From: Winogradskyella arenosi
Lineage (GTDB): Bacteria; Bacteroidota; Bacteroidia; Flavobacteriales; Flavobacteriaceae
NCBI RefSeq assembly: GCF_003337305.1
Contig: NZ_QPJO01000005.1
Span: forward strand, 248,001-312,000
DNA length: 64,000 bases
Direction: 5' to 3'
Made by a program: the position numbers and the translations under genes. Below are positions 54,924 to 64,000 of the stretch, piece after piece. The notes beneath the pieces were generated by a model. That model ran no database searches. It saw only the letters and a program-made list of their open reading frames with translations, and was not told where the DNA came from. Within the stretch, counting starts at the first letter, position 1. Each line of letters starts with the position of its first letter.

Positions 54924-55934
54924 ATGGTACATTTACAACATATTAAAATTTCAAATTTCACAAATGAGTCGCATGAAACGACCTCTCATAATTTGTATTA
55001 TCAAACTTTTGGGCAACCCTTACATAGCGCACCAATCATCATGGTGAATCATGCGCTTACCGGTAACTCTAACGTTATTGGTGAACAAGGATGGTGGAAC
55101 GAAATTATTGGTGAAAACAAATGTATAAACACAGAAAATTACACCATAATATCGTTTAACATTTTGGGCAATGGTTTTGATAATAATGCGGAGAATCTCA
55201 TTGTGAATTACAAAGATTATACCGCAAGAGACATTGCCAAACTCTTTGCTTTAGCTTTAGAGGAATTAGACATCACATCCTTACTTGCTGTTATTGGAGG
55301 TTCTGTTGGTGGTGGAATTGCTTGGGAACTAGCCGCCTTAAAACCTCGCTTAATTCAGCATCTTATCCCAATTGCTACAGATTGGAAATCTACGGATTGG
55401 GTTATTGCAAACTGCCATATTCAAGATGCTATTTTAAACCATTCTTCTCAACCGTTAGTTGATGCTAGAATGCATGCTATGACCTTGTACCGTACTCCAG
55501 AATCTTTAACGCAAAAATTTGATCGGACTAAAAAGGATCAGGGTTTATTTCATATTGAGTCTTGGCTCAATTACCACGGAACCGCTTTAAACAACCGCTT
55601 TCAAGTGGCGGCCTATAAATTAATGAATCAAGTTTTACGAACTATTGATATTACGAGAGATCGGAATGATTTTATAGCTGTAGCCTCTAAAATAGAAAGC
55701 GACATCCATATTATCACCATTAACTCTGACCTCTTCTTTAAGGCCGATGAAAACTGGAATACTTATGTAGACCTAAAATGCATTAAAGACAATGTTCATA
55801 TTCATGAAATAAAATCCATACACGGTCATGATGCTTTTTTAATTGAATTTGATCAAATAGAACGTTTTCTAAGTCCAATTTTCGCCTCAGACTTATGCTA
55901 TTCTAAAAAAAAACATGAACCTCAAGTGGCTTAA
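54924..55934 (+). CDS. metX: Homoserine O-acetyltransferase (MetX family)
   Basis: This 336-residue alpha/beta-hydrolase-fold enzyme acetylates homoserine for methionine synthesis. It has NHALTGNSN (about 42-50, oxyanion region), IGGSVGGGIAWELAA with nucleophile Ser127 (canonical MetX GGSMGG), and a C-terminal IHGHDAFLIEFDQ with the catalytic His (about 307-320). The chain is slightly shorter than the about 370-residue canonical form. The start at 54924 lies 159 bases after metY, across the long hairpin. Whether it is a true acetyl- or succinyl-transferase cannot be decided by sequence alone, but pairing with metY supports acetyl. It is probably in the SAM-regulated transcript. Confidence 0.9.
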   Translation: MVHLQHIKISNFTNESHETTSHNLYYQTFGQPLHSAPIIMVNHALTGNSNVIGEQGWWNEIIGENKCINTENYTIISFNILGNGFDNNAENLIVNYKDYTARDIAKLFALALEELDITSLLAVIGGSVGGGIAWELAALKPRLIQHLIPIATDWKSTDWVIANCHIQDAILNHSSQPLVDARMHAMTLYRTPESLTQKFDRTKKDQGLFHIESWLNYHGTALNNRFQVAAYKLMNQVLRTIDITRDRNDFIAVASKIESDIHIITINSDLFFKADENWNTYVDLKCIKDNVHIHEIKSIHGHDAFLIEFDQIERFLSPIFASDLCYSKKKHEPQVA

Positions 55935-55961
55935 ATTTTAACTTTTAGATTTACCATTTAT

Positions 55962-55989
55962 AAACCGAACCTTATGTTCGGTTTTTTTT
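55962..55989 (+). terminator. Terminator after metX
   Basis: Perfect stem AAACCGAAC (55962-55970) / GTTCGGTTT (55976-55984) with a 5-base loop and a long T-tract (to 55989). It ends the met transcript. The following 200 bases up to the promoter at 56204 are AT-rich and show no gene. Confidence 0.92.
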
Positions 55990-56203
55990 ACATTATACCT
56001 GAATAATATAACACCTTACATTAACAGCTCTAAGCCATTTAAAATTAGTGGCTCTAAGCCTGTAAGTTACTGTTCCTTTTTAAACATACCGAGAAAAAAA
56101 AGAGAGCTTATCTATACTTAAAAGCATTCAACTTTTTCAGAAAAATTTAAATTTTAGTTAATTTTTAGTTCTAGAGCGTTAATATTAACAGCAATAAAGA
56201 CAA

Positions 56204-56231
56204 TTGTAATACTTTTAACCGTATATATTTG
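56204..56231 (+). promoter_or_regulatory. Candidate promoter of the NUMOD4 gene
   Basis: TTG (56204-56206) lies 17 bases before a perfect TAnnTTTG box, TATATTTG (56224-56231), about 40 bp before the ATG at 56271. A small hairpin CTGC-N6-GCAG follows in the leader. Confidence 0.55.
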
Positions 56232-56270
56232 AACTGCTGAAGCGCAGTAATGTAGAAAAACTTAAATTTT

Positions 56271-56819
56271 ATGATAAGAGACTATTGGAAAGAGGAATGG
56301 AAAGACATTAAATTTGATGAAGGAATTGCCGAAAATGAAAAATTCAAAATATCAAATTACGGTCGGATTTTAAACTGTAAAGGCGAAAAGGAATTTGAGG
56401 TAAAGAAATCTTATATAAATGGATATCAAAATCTACCCTTAAAACAAAAACGAAACGGAAAATCGACTAGCAGATACGTTCACAAACTTGTAGCAGAACA
56501 TTTTCTTGAAAGGAACGATGGCATCTACGTTATCCACTTGAATTATGATAAAACCGATAATCATGTAGAAAATCTCAAGTGGGTCACCAAAAGAGAAAAA
56601 GAGCTTCATCAATTTAACAATCCAAATTGGGAATCCGTCGTTAAAAAGAGAAGTAAAAATATCGGAAGATTAAACCCTGGAAAAGTAAAAATCATTAAAC
56701 GTCAATTGAAAAATAATAGAACTAGAATTAATATTATTGCAAAACGTTTTGGAGTTTCTGACACACAAATTCACAGAATAAAGAAAGGGGAAAATTGGAG
56801 TCAAGTAACCGATTATTAA
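56271..56819 (+). CDS. NUMOD4/HNH-like endonuclease family protein with C-terminal HTH
   Basis: This 182-residue protein has a NUMOD4-like N-terminus (EEWKDIKFDEG..., NEKFKISNYGRILNCKGEK, about 8-45). A HNH_3-like segment (about 72-106) follows: RYVHKLVAEHFLERNDG...VIHLNYDKTDNHVENLKWVT. A C-terminal helix-turn-helix, INIIAKRFGVSDTQIHRIKKG (about 153-174), completes it. It resembles phage- and intron-related homing endonucleases that occur as free-standing genes in Bacteroidota. The usual VNHxDGNKxNN core reads VIHLNYDKTDN here, so one Asn is replaced and nuclease activity is uncertain. It has its own promoter-like box and stands between metX and tamB with no visible intron or target repeat. 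Confidence 0.75.
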   Translation: MIRDYWKEEWKDIKFDEGIAENEKFKISNYGRILNCKGEKEFEVKKSYINGYQNLPLKQKRNGKSTSRYVHKLVAEHFLERNDGIYVIHLNYDKTDNHVENLKWVTKREKELHQFNNPNWESVVKKRSKNIGRLNPGKVKIIKRQLKNNRTRINIIAKRFGVSDTQIHRIKKGENWSQVTDY

Positions 56820-56953
56820 AAACACACTAAAACACTGTGTATACACCATTGCTTTATATGGGCTTACCTATAAAAATTCAAGTAGCATTTCTTTTGACCA
56901 GTTAAAGTTTCCTAATTTAGCTACTAGACCGTGCCACTAATCACACAAATACG

Positions 56954-59900
56954 TTGACTAACACTGAAAACACCAATCGCAAAACGCCAACAAAACATAA
57001 ATTTCGTTGGTTACGCAGAACTTTACGCGTACTGCTTGGTTTGTTTGTATTTTTATTAATCATTCTCCTCTTTATTAGAAGTCCATGGGGCCAAAACCTT
57101 ATCGTTAATAAAGCGGTTACCTATATCTCGGATAAAACGCATACAAAAATTGAAATTGAAAAGCTTTTTATCACATTCGATGGGGATGTACAATTAGATG
57201 GACTGTATCTTGAAGATAAAAAAGGAGACACTTTAGTATATTCTCATTCAGTTGAAGCCAACATTCCATTATGGAAAATGATTAGAGGTGAAGCTGTGGG
57301 CGTTGAGTCCTTAGATTGGGAAGGGTTACGTGCTAATATTTACCGAAAAGACAGTCTTACAGGTTATAATTTTCAATTTTTAATTGATGCTTTTGCCACT
57401 ATAGACAGCACAGCCACCAAAACAGATACCACAACAGCAACCACAGCGCTTGTTCTTGGGCAACTCAATTTTAAATCCATAGATCTTGTCTTTGATGATG
57501 CTATTGCTGGCATTACATCCCGATTTAAGATTGGCAGCCTTGAGGCCCAAATGACTACAACCAATCTTGAGGCAATGGTCTTTGAAGCTGCTGATATTTC
57601 CTTAAGTGATTCTGACATTAAATTTATTCAGAAACCTATTGTTGAAGATACGACAACCTCCACCACTCCATTACCTAAATTAGCGCTAGAAACTTTACGC
57701 CTAAATAATGTGGTGGCTTATTATGAATCGCAACCCGACCGTCTTATTGCCGATGTTAACATTAAGGAATTCTCAAGCCAATCTCCAGATCTAAATTTGA
57801 CCGACAGTGATTTTAGTTTTGATGAGATTACCTTAAAAAACTCATACATAAAGATTACAACGGAAGCTAATTTTGAAGGCTTAGCCCCACAAACCACTTC
57901 TAAAAACACTTCTGTTACCACAGAAAATTCAGCTTTTGAGTGGCCACAAATAAAGTTAAACTTAGGGACTATTGATTTTGAAAACAATTCGTTTACTTAT
58001 AACGTCGGAGAAGCACGTCCTTCTGAAGGTGTCTTTAATCCGGACGCGATAGCGCTAAGCCATTTTAGCCTAAAAGCGCAAGACCTAATTTTAAAAAACG
58101 AACAAGCAGCGCTTCAACTTCAAACGCTTCGTTTTAATGAAGCCTCCGGTTTAAACTTAAAACAATTAGCATTCAACCTTGAACTTACGGACCAAAATTT
58201 AGATTTAGACCAGTTAGATTTTCAACTTAATAATAACCGTATTTTAGGTGACGCCCATTTACAGTACCGATCACTTTCAAGTTTAATCGCACAACCAAAG
58301 CACACTCAAGTCAATGTCAATTTACCAAATATCCGTTTGTCTCTAGCTGAAATTTTCAAGTTTCAACCGCAACTAAAAAACAACACTTATATCAAAACTC
58401 TTAGCGAACAACCCATAGAAGGTCTTATCATTGCTTCTGGAAATCTAGCCGCGGTGTCTTTAAACCAAATTCAATTCATCTGGGGGAGCAACACGACAAT
58501 TACGGCTTCAGGAGACCTTAAAAATATCACCGATCCTGAAACACTTCATTTTAGTATTCCTGAATTTTCTGCTGAGACTTCCAAAAAGGATATCAGTCAA
58601 TTTATAAGTGAAGCCGATTTAGGACTGCAATTTCCTGAAACCCTAAGCTTAACCGGACAGGCCCAAGGGCAGCTTCAAGATCTCACCGTAAAAGCCAATT
58701 TAAATACCACACAAGGCCTTGCAATCCTTAATGGACATTTTAGCAATTCTGACGGCATAGCGTACGAAGCCCATGTAGATATTGATTCTTATAAAATAAA
58801 TGAACTGTTAAACAATCCGCAATTAGGAGCTCTTAGCCTTGAGCTAAACTCTAAAGGAAGTGGTACAAACCTTAATGATTTAGATGCACAAATTGAGGCC
58901 AATGTTTCTAAATTTCAGTTTAACAACTATGCTATTTCTAACTTAAATCTTAAAGGAAAATTGGTGAACGGGCAAGGAAATGTCACGGCCAATTATAAGG
59001 ATGATAACCTCAATGCTGAACTCGATGTTTTTACCGTTTTAGACTCTATTGCTTCAGAAGCCACTTTAAAACTTAACCTTATTGGTGCCGATCTACAAGC
59101 GCTTGGACTTATGCAACGCAATGTAAAAACCGCCATGATGGTGCATGCGCAATTTAAAGGGAATACCGAATTTTATGACGCCACAGCAGACGTTAAAGAC
59201 GGGGTCATTGTTTATGATAACAAAACCTATTTATTGGGGAATTTGGAAGCAAAAGCACATGTTGATAAAGATTCCACAGCCGTTTCTGTATTTAATAAAA
59301 TGTTAGATATTAACTTAAAATCGAACGCCAATCCGCAAACATTTAGTACCGCTATTCAACGTCATGTTTCAAGTTATTTTTATACTCAAAATCGTACTAC
59401 AGATAGCATTTCAGATTTTGTAAATTTAAAATTAGAAGGGAAAATTTCCCAATCGCCCTTACTTAATGAGGTTTTCTTAGTTAATGTAAAGGATTTAGAC
59501 ACCATTCAGCTTTATGTAGATTTTACTGAAAAAGAAAAACGCTTAAAAGCGAATATTACCGCCCCGCATATTAACTATAGCGGCAACACTTTAGACAGCT
59601 TGGCCTTTTCTATGGACACAGATACGACCAACTTTAATTTCAATCTCGGGTTTAAAAATATTACGGCTGGTCCTTTAAATATTCCGAAAACTATGATTAC
59701 AGGCCGCCAAACCGACCAAAAATTAACCCTCAATTTCCTAGGTTATCACGACAATAAGAAACTTATGAATGTCAATTCTAAGCTTGTGAGTCGTAATGAT
59801 AGTTTAAGATTTTCTATTCGTCCAGACACCCTACTTTTAAATGGTAAAAATTGGACTATACCCAAAGACAATGAAGCCGTATTTACAACAAATAATTTAG

Positions 59901-62023
59901 CCTTTACTAATTTTAAAATTACCCATGATAATCAATCAATAACCCTAACCGATCAATTGGCTAAAATTGCAAAGCGCCATATTGCTTTGACTTTTGAAAA
60001 CTTTAATATTAATGAGGTTTTTAACTACCTTAATCCTGAATCTAAAATTGCCACAGGGCAACTTAATGGCGATTTTATTCTTGAAAATCCTTTTACCAAC
60101 ACAGGTATTTTAGCGGATATTAACATTAAACAATTTAAAATGTTGAAAACGGATTTAGGGACTTTTAGTCTCAATGGAAATGCTCTAAACACCAACAATT
60201 ATGCTTTTAATGCCGGATTAAAAGGTGGTGATATCGATTTTGATCTTGTGGGTGATTATACCGTAACCAACAACTCCGCCAATCTAGATCTTAATTTAGA
60301 TATTAACGAATTTAAAATGGAAGCCCTCAATACGCTTTCCATGGGAGAAATTAAAGAAGCCGATGGTCGTTTTTCTGGGCAGTTTAAAGTTACCGGAACC
60401 ACCGCAGATCCGCAATACGATGGATTTATAAACTTTAATGACGCCACATTTAACATCGCTAAATTAAATTCACAATTTAGTATGGCAAACGAAAAGCTAA
60501 ATGTCGATAATGCCGGACTTTCAATGACAGATTTTACCATTAGAGATAAGAATGATAATGCTTTAGTTATATCGGGCGCTATTGGCACAGAAAGTTTTAT
60601 TAACCCTACTTTTAACTTAGACATTAAGGCTAACGATTTCCAGGTTTTAAATGCCACCAGAAGAGATAATGATGCGTTTTACGGCACCGTAACCTTTGAT
60701 GCCGACGCGAAACTTACAGGAGACCTACAAATTCCTAAACTCAGCGCTCAACTGACACTTGGTGCAGATACCGACCTTAAATATGTGATGCCAGCCTCTG
60801 TGGCAAGTATAGAAGAACGCGATGGTGTGGTGGCTTTTGTAAATCGAGAAAATCCTGATGCGATCTTAACCCAAACGGAAACGCAAACGGCTACCTTAAA
60901 AGGTTTTGATCTTAACACCCAAATAAAAGTTGATAAAGAAGCCTCAGTTACCGTGATTTTAGATGAAGAAACTGGCGATAATTTTAAAGTTTCAGGAGAA
61001 GGTGATTTTATTTTTACAATGGTTCCTAATGGGCGTATGTCCTTATCTGGCGCCTACGAAATTGCAGATGGCCATTACGAACTAAATTTATACAACCTTG
61101 TTGACAGAACTTTTTTAATAGCCCCAGGAAGCCGTGTCACATGGTCTGGCGACCCTTTAGATGCGAAACTCGATGTTAGGGCGATTTACAATTTAGAAAC
61201 CTCAGCTTCTGGCTTAATGGCCTCTCAAATTTCTGGTGCCGATCCTTCGGTACAAAATAAATACAGACAAGTGCTTCCGTTTAATGTCTACCTTAATATT
61301 GATGGCGAATTAATGCAACCACAAATTTCCTTTGGTTTAGATATGCCCGAAGAAGACCAAGGCGCTATTAGCGGACAGGTATATAGTAGAGTGCAACAAG
61401 TCAATCAGCAAGAAGGTGAACTTAACCGTCAGGTATTTTCATTGTTAGTTTTAAATCGTTTTTATCCTGAATCGGGTAGCGACGGAAGTTCTGGTGGATT
61501 TGCCACCATTGCTAGAGACAACCTTAACGACGCCGTTTCCGAACAACTCAATGCTTTTTCAGATAAAATTATTGGAGGCACTGGTGTAGAACTTGACTTC
61601 GGATTAGATAGCTATACCGACTACCAAGGAGAAACAGCTACAGACCGTACCCAACTTGATATTGCCGCTCAGAAAAAACTTTTTAACGACCGTCTTATTG
61701 TAAGAGTCGGAAGCGCTGTAGATTTACAAGGAAGCAGTACAACAGATGAAGAAACCCCGATTATAGGTAATGTTAGTTTAGAATATATCATATCCGAAGA
61801 TGGTCGCTATCGCTTAAAAGGTTTTAGAAAAAGTGAGTTTGAAAATGTCATCGATGGCCAGACCATAATTAGTGGTATTGCCCTCATATTTACTCAAGAA
61901 TTTAATCAGTTTAGTGAACTTTGGGAGGCCATTTTCAAGTCTCAAAAAAATATAGCAACAGAACCTGAAACCCCTTCTAAAAAAGAAGACGCCACCGCAA
62001 AAAATAACACTACCGAAAACTAA
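56954..62023 (+). CDS. tamB: TamB-like translocation/assembly module protein
   Basis: This 1689-residue protein has a basic N-terminal segment and a membrane helix (about 26-45, TLRVLLGLFVFLLIILLFI). A very long beta-rich AsmA/TamB-type body of repeats follows, then a C-terminal DUF490/TamB domain (about 1300-1660) with SLSGAYEIADGHYELNLYN and FSLLVLNRFYPESG. TamB spans the periplasm and is thought to assist outer-membrane protein insertion or lipid transport with a BamA-like partner, here the gene directly downstream. The start is TTG at 56954; no in-frame ATG with a better start was found nearby. The length is typical for Bacteroidota TamB. Confidence 0.93.
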   Translation: MTNTENTNRKTPTKHKFRWLRRTLRVLLGLFVFLLIILLFIRSPWGQNLIVNKAVTYISDKTHTKIEIEKLFITFDGDVQLDGLYLEDKKGDTLVYSHSVEANIPLWKMIRGEAVGVESLDWEGLRANIYRKDSLTGYNFQFLIDAFATIDSTATKTDTTTATTALVLGQLNFKSIDLVFDDAIAGITSRFKIGSLEAQMTTTNLEAMVFEAADISLSDSDIKFIQKPIVEDTTTSTTPLPKLALETLRLNNVVAYYESQPDRLIADVNIKEFSSQSPDLNLTDSDFSFDEITLKNSYIKITTEANFEGLAPQTTSKNTSVTTENSAFEWPQIKLNLGTIDFENNSFTYNVGEARPSEGVFNPDAIALSHFSLKAQDLILKNEQAALQLQTLRFNEASGLNLKQLAFNLELTDQNLDLDQLDFQLNNNRILGDAHLQYRSLSSLIAQPKHTQVNVNLPNIRLSLAEIFKFQPQLKNNTYIKTLSEQPIEGLIIASGNLAAVSLNQIQFIWGSNTTITASGDLKNITDPETLHFSIPEFSAETSKKDISQFISEADLGLQFPETLSLTGQAQGQLQDLTVKANLNTTQGLAILNGHFSNSDGIAYEAHVDIDSYKINELLNNPQLGALSLELNSKGSGTNLNDLDAQIEANVSKFQFNNYAISNLNLKGKLVNGQGNVTANYKDDNLNAELDVFTVLDSIASEATLKLNLIGADLQALGLMQRNVKTAMMVHAQFKGNTEFYDATADVKDGVIVYDNKTYLLGNLEAKAHVDKDSTAVSVFNKMLDINLKSNANPQTFSTAIQRHVSSYFYTQNRTTDSISDFVNLKLEGKISQSPLLNEVFLVNVKDLDTIQLYVDFTEKEKRLKANITAPHINYSGNTLDSLAFSMDTDTTNFNFNLGFKNITAGPLNIPKTMITGRQTDQKLTLNFLGYHDNKKLMNVNSKLVSRNDSLRFSIRPDTLLLNGKNWTIPKDNEAVFTTNNLAFTNFKITHDNQSITLTDQLAKIAKRHIALTFENFNINEVFNYLNPESKIATGQLNGDFILENPFTNTGILADINIKQFKMLKTDLGTFSLNGNALNTNNYAFNAGLKGGDIDFDLVGDYTVTNNSANLDLNLDINEFKMEALNTLSMGEIKEADGRFSGQFKVTGTTADPQYDGFINFNDATFNIAKLNSQFSMANEKLNVDNAGLSMTDFTIRDKNDNALVISGAIGTESFINPTFNLDIKANDFQVLNATRRDNDAFYGTVTFDADAKLTGDLQIPKLSAQLTLGADTDLKYVMPASVASIEERDGVVAFVNRENPDAILTQTETQTATLKGFDLNTQIKVDKEASVTVILDEETGDNFKVSGEGDFIFTMVPNGRMSLSGAYEIADGHYELNLYNLVDRTFLIAPGSRVTWSGDPLDAKLDVRAIYNLETSASGLMASQISGADPSVQNKYRQVLPFNVYLNIDGELMQPQISFGLDMPEEDQGAISGQVYSRVQQVNQQEGELNRQVFSLLVLNRFYPESGSDGSSGGFATIARDNLNDAVSEQLNAFSDKIIGGTGVELDFGLDSYTDYQGETATDRTQLDIAAQKKLFNDRLIVRVGSAVDLQGSSTTDEETPIIGNVSLEYIISEDGRYRLKGFRKSEFENVIDGQTIISGIALIFTQEFNQFSELWEAIFKSQKNIATEPETPSKKEDATAKNNTTEN

Positions 62024-62035
62024 AAGCCTAAACCT

Positions 62036-64000
62036 TTGAATTTCAAAATTAAACATATCTTTAGTATTGCACTGATCAGCATCCTTGCCTACTCTTGTAG
62101 TGTAAAGAAATACATCCCAGAAGGCCAACGTCTTTATACCGGCGCTCGTATAGAAATTGAAAATGATACTAGCGTAAAGCATATTGTGGCATTAAAAACA
62201 GAGTTAGAGAGTGTTTTAAGACCCGAGCCTAACTCTAAATATTTAGGAATGCGCCCAGGCTTGCACTTTTATTATAAAGTACAACAAGAGCATCCCGGAT
62301 TCCTTAACCGATGGCTCTACAGGCAAATTGGAGAAGAACCCATTTACCAGTCGGATGTAGAAACTTTTGAAGTGGAAGACATCCTCCGCAATCGCTTAGA
62401 AAATAACGGGTTTTTCTACAGTTCAGCAACGAGCAGTTTTGAAGAGAAAGCTCAAGAAGCCTCCGTCACTTATCAACTTAAAATAACCCAACCTTATGCT
62501 ATGGAACGGTTTCAAGTTGATACGATGCCTTCACCGATTTATGAAGCTGTAAAAGCACAAACGGCCAATTCTCCTTTTAAAGCGACGGCACGTTTTGACC
62601 TTTCTAATATGAAATTAGAACGCCAACGTATTGATTCCGAATTAAAGAAACGAGGGTATTATAACCTGAATCCGGAGTTCTTCATCTTTGAAGCCGACAC
62701 CAACCAATACGACAACAAAAAATTTGATTTGTTTTTAAAACTCAAGGCTGGAGTTCCTAAAAAATCTATCGTTCCGTATTACATAAAGAACGTTCACATC
62801 TACCCGAATTACAACTTAAACGACTCTACACAAATTACCGCTGAGCGTTTCAACAATAAAACTTATTATCAAGACTCTTTATTCTTTAAACCGGAGCGTC
62901 TGGATAAATTCATCACCTTAAAAGAAGGCGAATTATACAATCCGAGAACGTCAAAAAACACGTCTCGACGCTTATCAACTATCGGCGCCTATAAATTTGT
63001 CAACATTCAATATAAAGAAATTGACAGTGCCTTAACCGATAGTTTAGCGGCCTTAGAGGCGCATATTTTCTTGTCGCCCTTAACCAAAAGAGCGGTACGT
63101 GCCGAATTGCAAGCCGTAACAAAATCGAGTAACTTCACAGGGCCTAACTTAGCTTTAACCTATAGTAATCGTAATTTATTTAAGGGAGGAGAAACCTTAA
63201 ATATCAGCACCAATTTAGGTTACGAAACCCAACTTGGCAGTGGCGATAATGCAGGGCTGAGCAGTATTGAACTAGGTCTTAAAGGAGAACTTATTTTCCC
63301 TCGGGTGATTTTCCCTATAGAATTTAATGAAGACTTCTTTGAATATTCTATTCCTAAGACCAAAACCAGTCTTGGAGTGAGTTATTTAAGCCGTAGTGAA
63401 TTATACACCCTAATTTCGGGGAATGCACTTTTTGGGTATTCTTGGAATGCGAATAAATACATCACTTACGAGCTCAACCCTATTTCTGTTAATTATACGC
63501 AGCTCGCTAAAACTTCAACAGAATTTGAAACCATTTTAGAAGACAACCCTTTTCTCCAACTCAGCTTTGATCAGCAATTTATTTCCGGACTTACATTTTC
63601 ATTTATTTATAATGAAATGGTAGATGCCAATGATCCGTACCAATTTTACCTCAACACCACACTAGATGTCGCAGGTAATTCAATTAGTTTACTAGGAAGC
63701 TCTGGAGAAAATGGCGAAGCCGATACCTTTCTAGGATTGCAATATGCCCAGTACGCCAAAACAGATATGGATTTTAGGTTTCATTATAACTTCGGAAAAA
63801 ATAAAGAACATACCATAGCCACGCGTTTCTTTGCGGGCTACGGTTTACCCTACGGAAACTCGGATGTAATTCCGTACGTTAAACAATATTTTTCTGGTGG
63901 CCCTTATAGTGTAAGAGCTTTTAGCATTCGTTCATTAGGTCCAGGAACGTATGATGGCGAAACAGATGATGATAGCAGCAGTTATTTTGATCAGACCGGA
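62036..64000 (+). CDS. TamA/BamA-family outer-membrane protein, partial
   Basis: An uninterrupted frame opens with TTG at 62036 (12 bases after tamB) and runs 655 codons to the window edge, so the gene is cut at its 3' end. It begins with a lipoprotein-type signal (ALISILAYSC) and then SVKKYIPEGQRLYTGA. POTRA-like modules (about 45-350) and a beta-barrel follow, with FFSGGPYSVRAFSIRSLGPGTY, the GG-x-x-S-x-R-a-F motif of Omp85 proteins, near the end. With tamB it likely forms the TamAB or a related assembly machine. The missing part should hold the last barrel strands. The call is supported by motif and tamB neighbour. Confidence 0.88.
   Translation, partial: MNFKIKHIFSIALISILAYSCSVKKYIPEGQRLYTGARIEIENDTSVKHIVALKTELESVLRPEPNSKYLGMRPGLHFYYKVQQEHPGFLNRWLYRQIGEEPIYQSDVETFEVEDILRNRLENNGFFYSSATSSFEEKAQEASVTYQLKITQPYAMERFQVDTMPSPIYEAVKAQTANSPFKATARFDLSNMKLERQRIDSELKKRGYYNLNPEFFIFEADTNQYDNKKFDLFLKLKAGVPKKSIVPYYIKNVHIYPNYNLNDSTQITAERFNNKTYYQDSLFFKPERLDKFITLKEGELYNPRTSKNTSRRLSTIGAYKFVNIQYKEIDSALTDSLAALEAHIFLSPLTKRAVRAELQAVTKSSNFTGPNLALTYSNRNLFKGGETLNISTNLGYETQLGSGDNAGLSSIELGLKGELIFPRVIFPIEFNEDFFEYSIPKTKTSLGVSYLSRSELYTLISGNALFGYSWNANKYITYELNPISVNYTQLAKTSTEFETILEDNPFLQLSFDQQFISGLTFSFIYNEMVDANDPYQFYLNTTLDVAGNSISLLGSSGENGEADTFLGLQYAQYAKTDMDFRFHYNFGKNKEHTIATRFFAGYGLPYGNSDVIPYVKQYFSGGPYSVRAFSIRSLGPGTYDGETDDDSSSYFDQTG

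Noticed and set aside
54862..55047. 61-codon ORF overlapping the metX start
   Set aside because: Out of frame with metX and starts inside the long hairpin; no support.
1..64000. tRNA, rRNA, CRISPR array, transposase or phage genes
   Set aside because: I looked for cloverleaf-like and repeat-spacer patterns and for transposase motifs and saw none I could support; a tRNA or CRISPR search program would settle this.

Overview
The window reads as a chromosomal segment of a marine-type member of the Flavobacteriaceae (Bacteroidota). It is AT-rich, has SusC/SusD pairs and lipoproteins with a Cys lipobox, uses TTG starts, has TTG...TAnnTTTG-like promoters, and carries a Bacteroidota-type N-succinyl/acetyl-ornithine transcarbamylase. 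I saw no rRNA, tRNA, CRISPR array, transposase or prophage gene.

Region 1 (1-16057, all minus strand) is a polysaccharide utilisation locus (PUL). A membrane-spanning sensor/LuxR-type regulator lies upstream of susC, susD, a two-LamG surface glycan-binding lipoprotein, a GH144-type (endo-beta-1,2-glucanase family) lipoprotein, a CE1-like esterase and a GH3 beta-glucosidase. GH144 next to GH3 suggests beta-1,2-glucan as substrate. The distal end holds an intact esterase between two remnants: a GH2 N-terminal domain and a sulfatase signal peptide joined directly to a sulfatase C-terminus. This looks like decay of a once larger locus. The susC upstream region has helically phased 11-bp direct repeats that may be operators.

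Region 2 (16259-25270, plus) is the branched-chain amino acid operon ilvD-ilvB-ilvN-ilvC-ilvA followed by gapN. It is preceded by a 24-codon leader peptide with seven Ile codons and a strong intrinsic terminator, the classical layout of a transcription attenuator.

Region 3 (25299-35340, plus) is the arginine cluster: GNAT acyltransferase, argG, argC, proC, argD, argF', argB, argE, argH. Upstream is a 23-codon Arg-rich leader peptide followed by hairpins. The intergenic gaps carry dispersed palindromic repeats.

Region 4 (35312-51399) is nitrogen assimilation and leucine synthesis. GOGAT gltB-gltD (minus) diverges from a porin-amt pair (plus). Then comes leuA-leuC-leuD-leuB-ppc (minus).

Region 5 (51539-64000, plus) holds a helical protein of unknown function, a SAM-I riboswitch controlling metY and probably metX, a small NUMOD4/HNH-like gene, tamB, and the start of a TamA/BamA-family outer-membrane protein that runs off the window.

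Most of the window is a dense biosynthetic island in which three pathways appear to use three different cis-acting RNA controls: an Ile leader attenuator, an Arg-rich leader and a SAM riboswitch. The least ordinary signals are the two leader peptides, the phased repeats before susC, the dyads before porin-amt, the dispersed palindromes, and the decaying PUL end.
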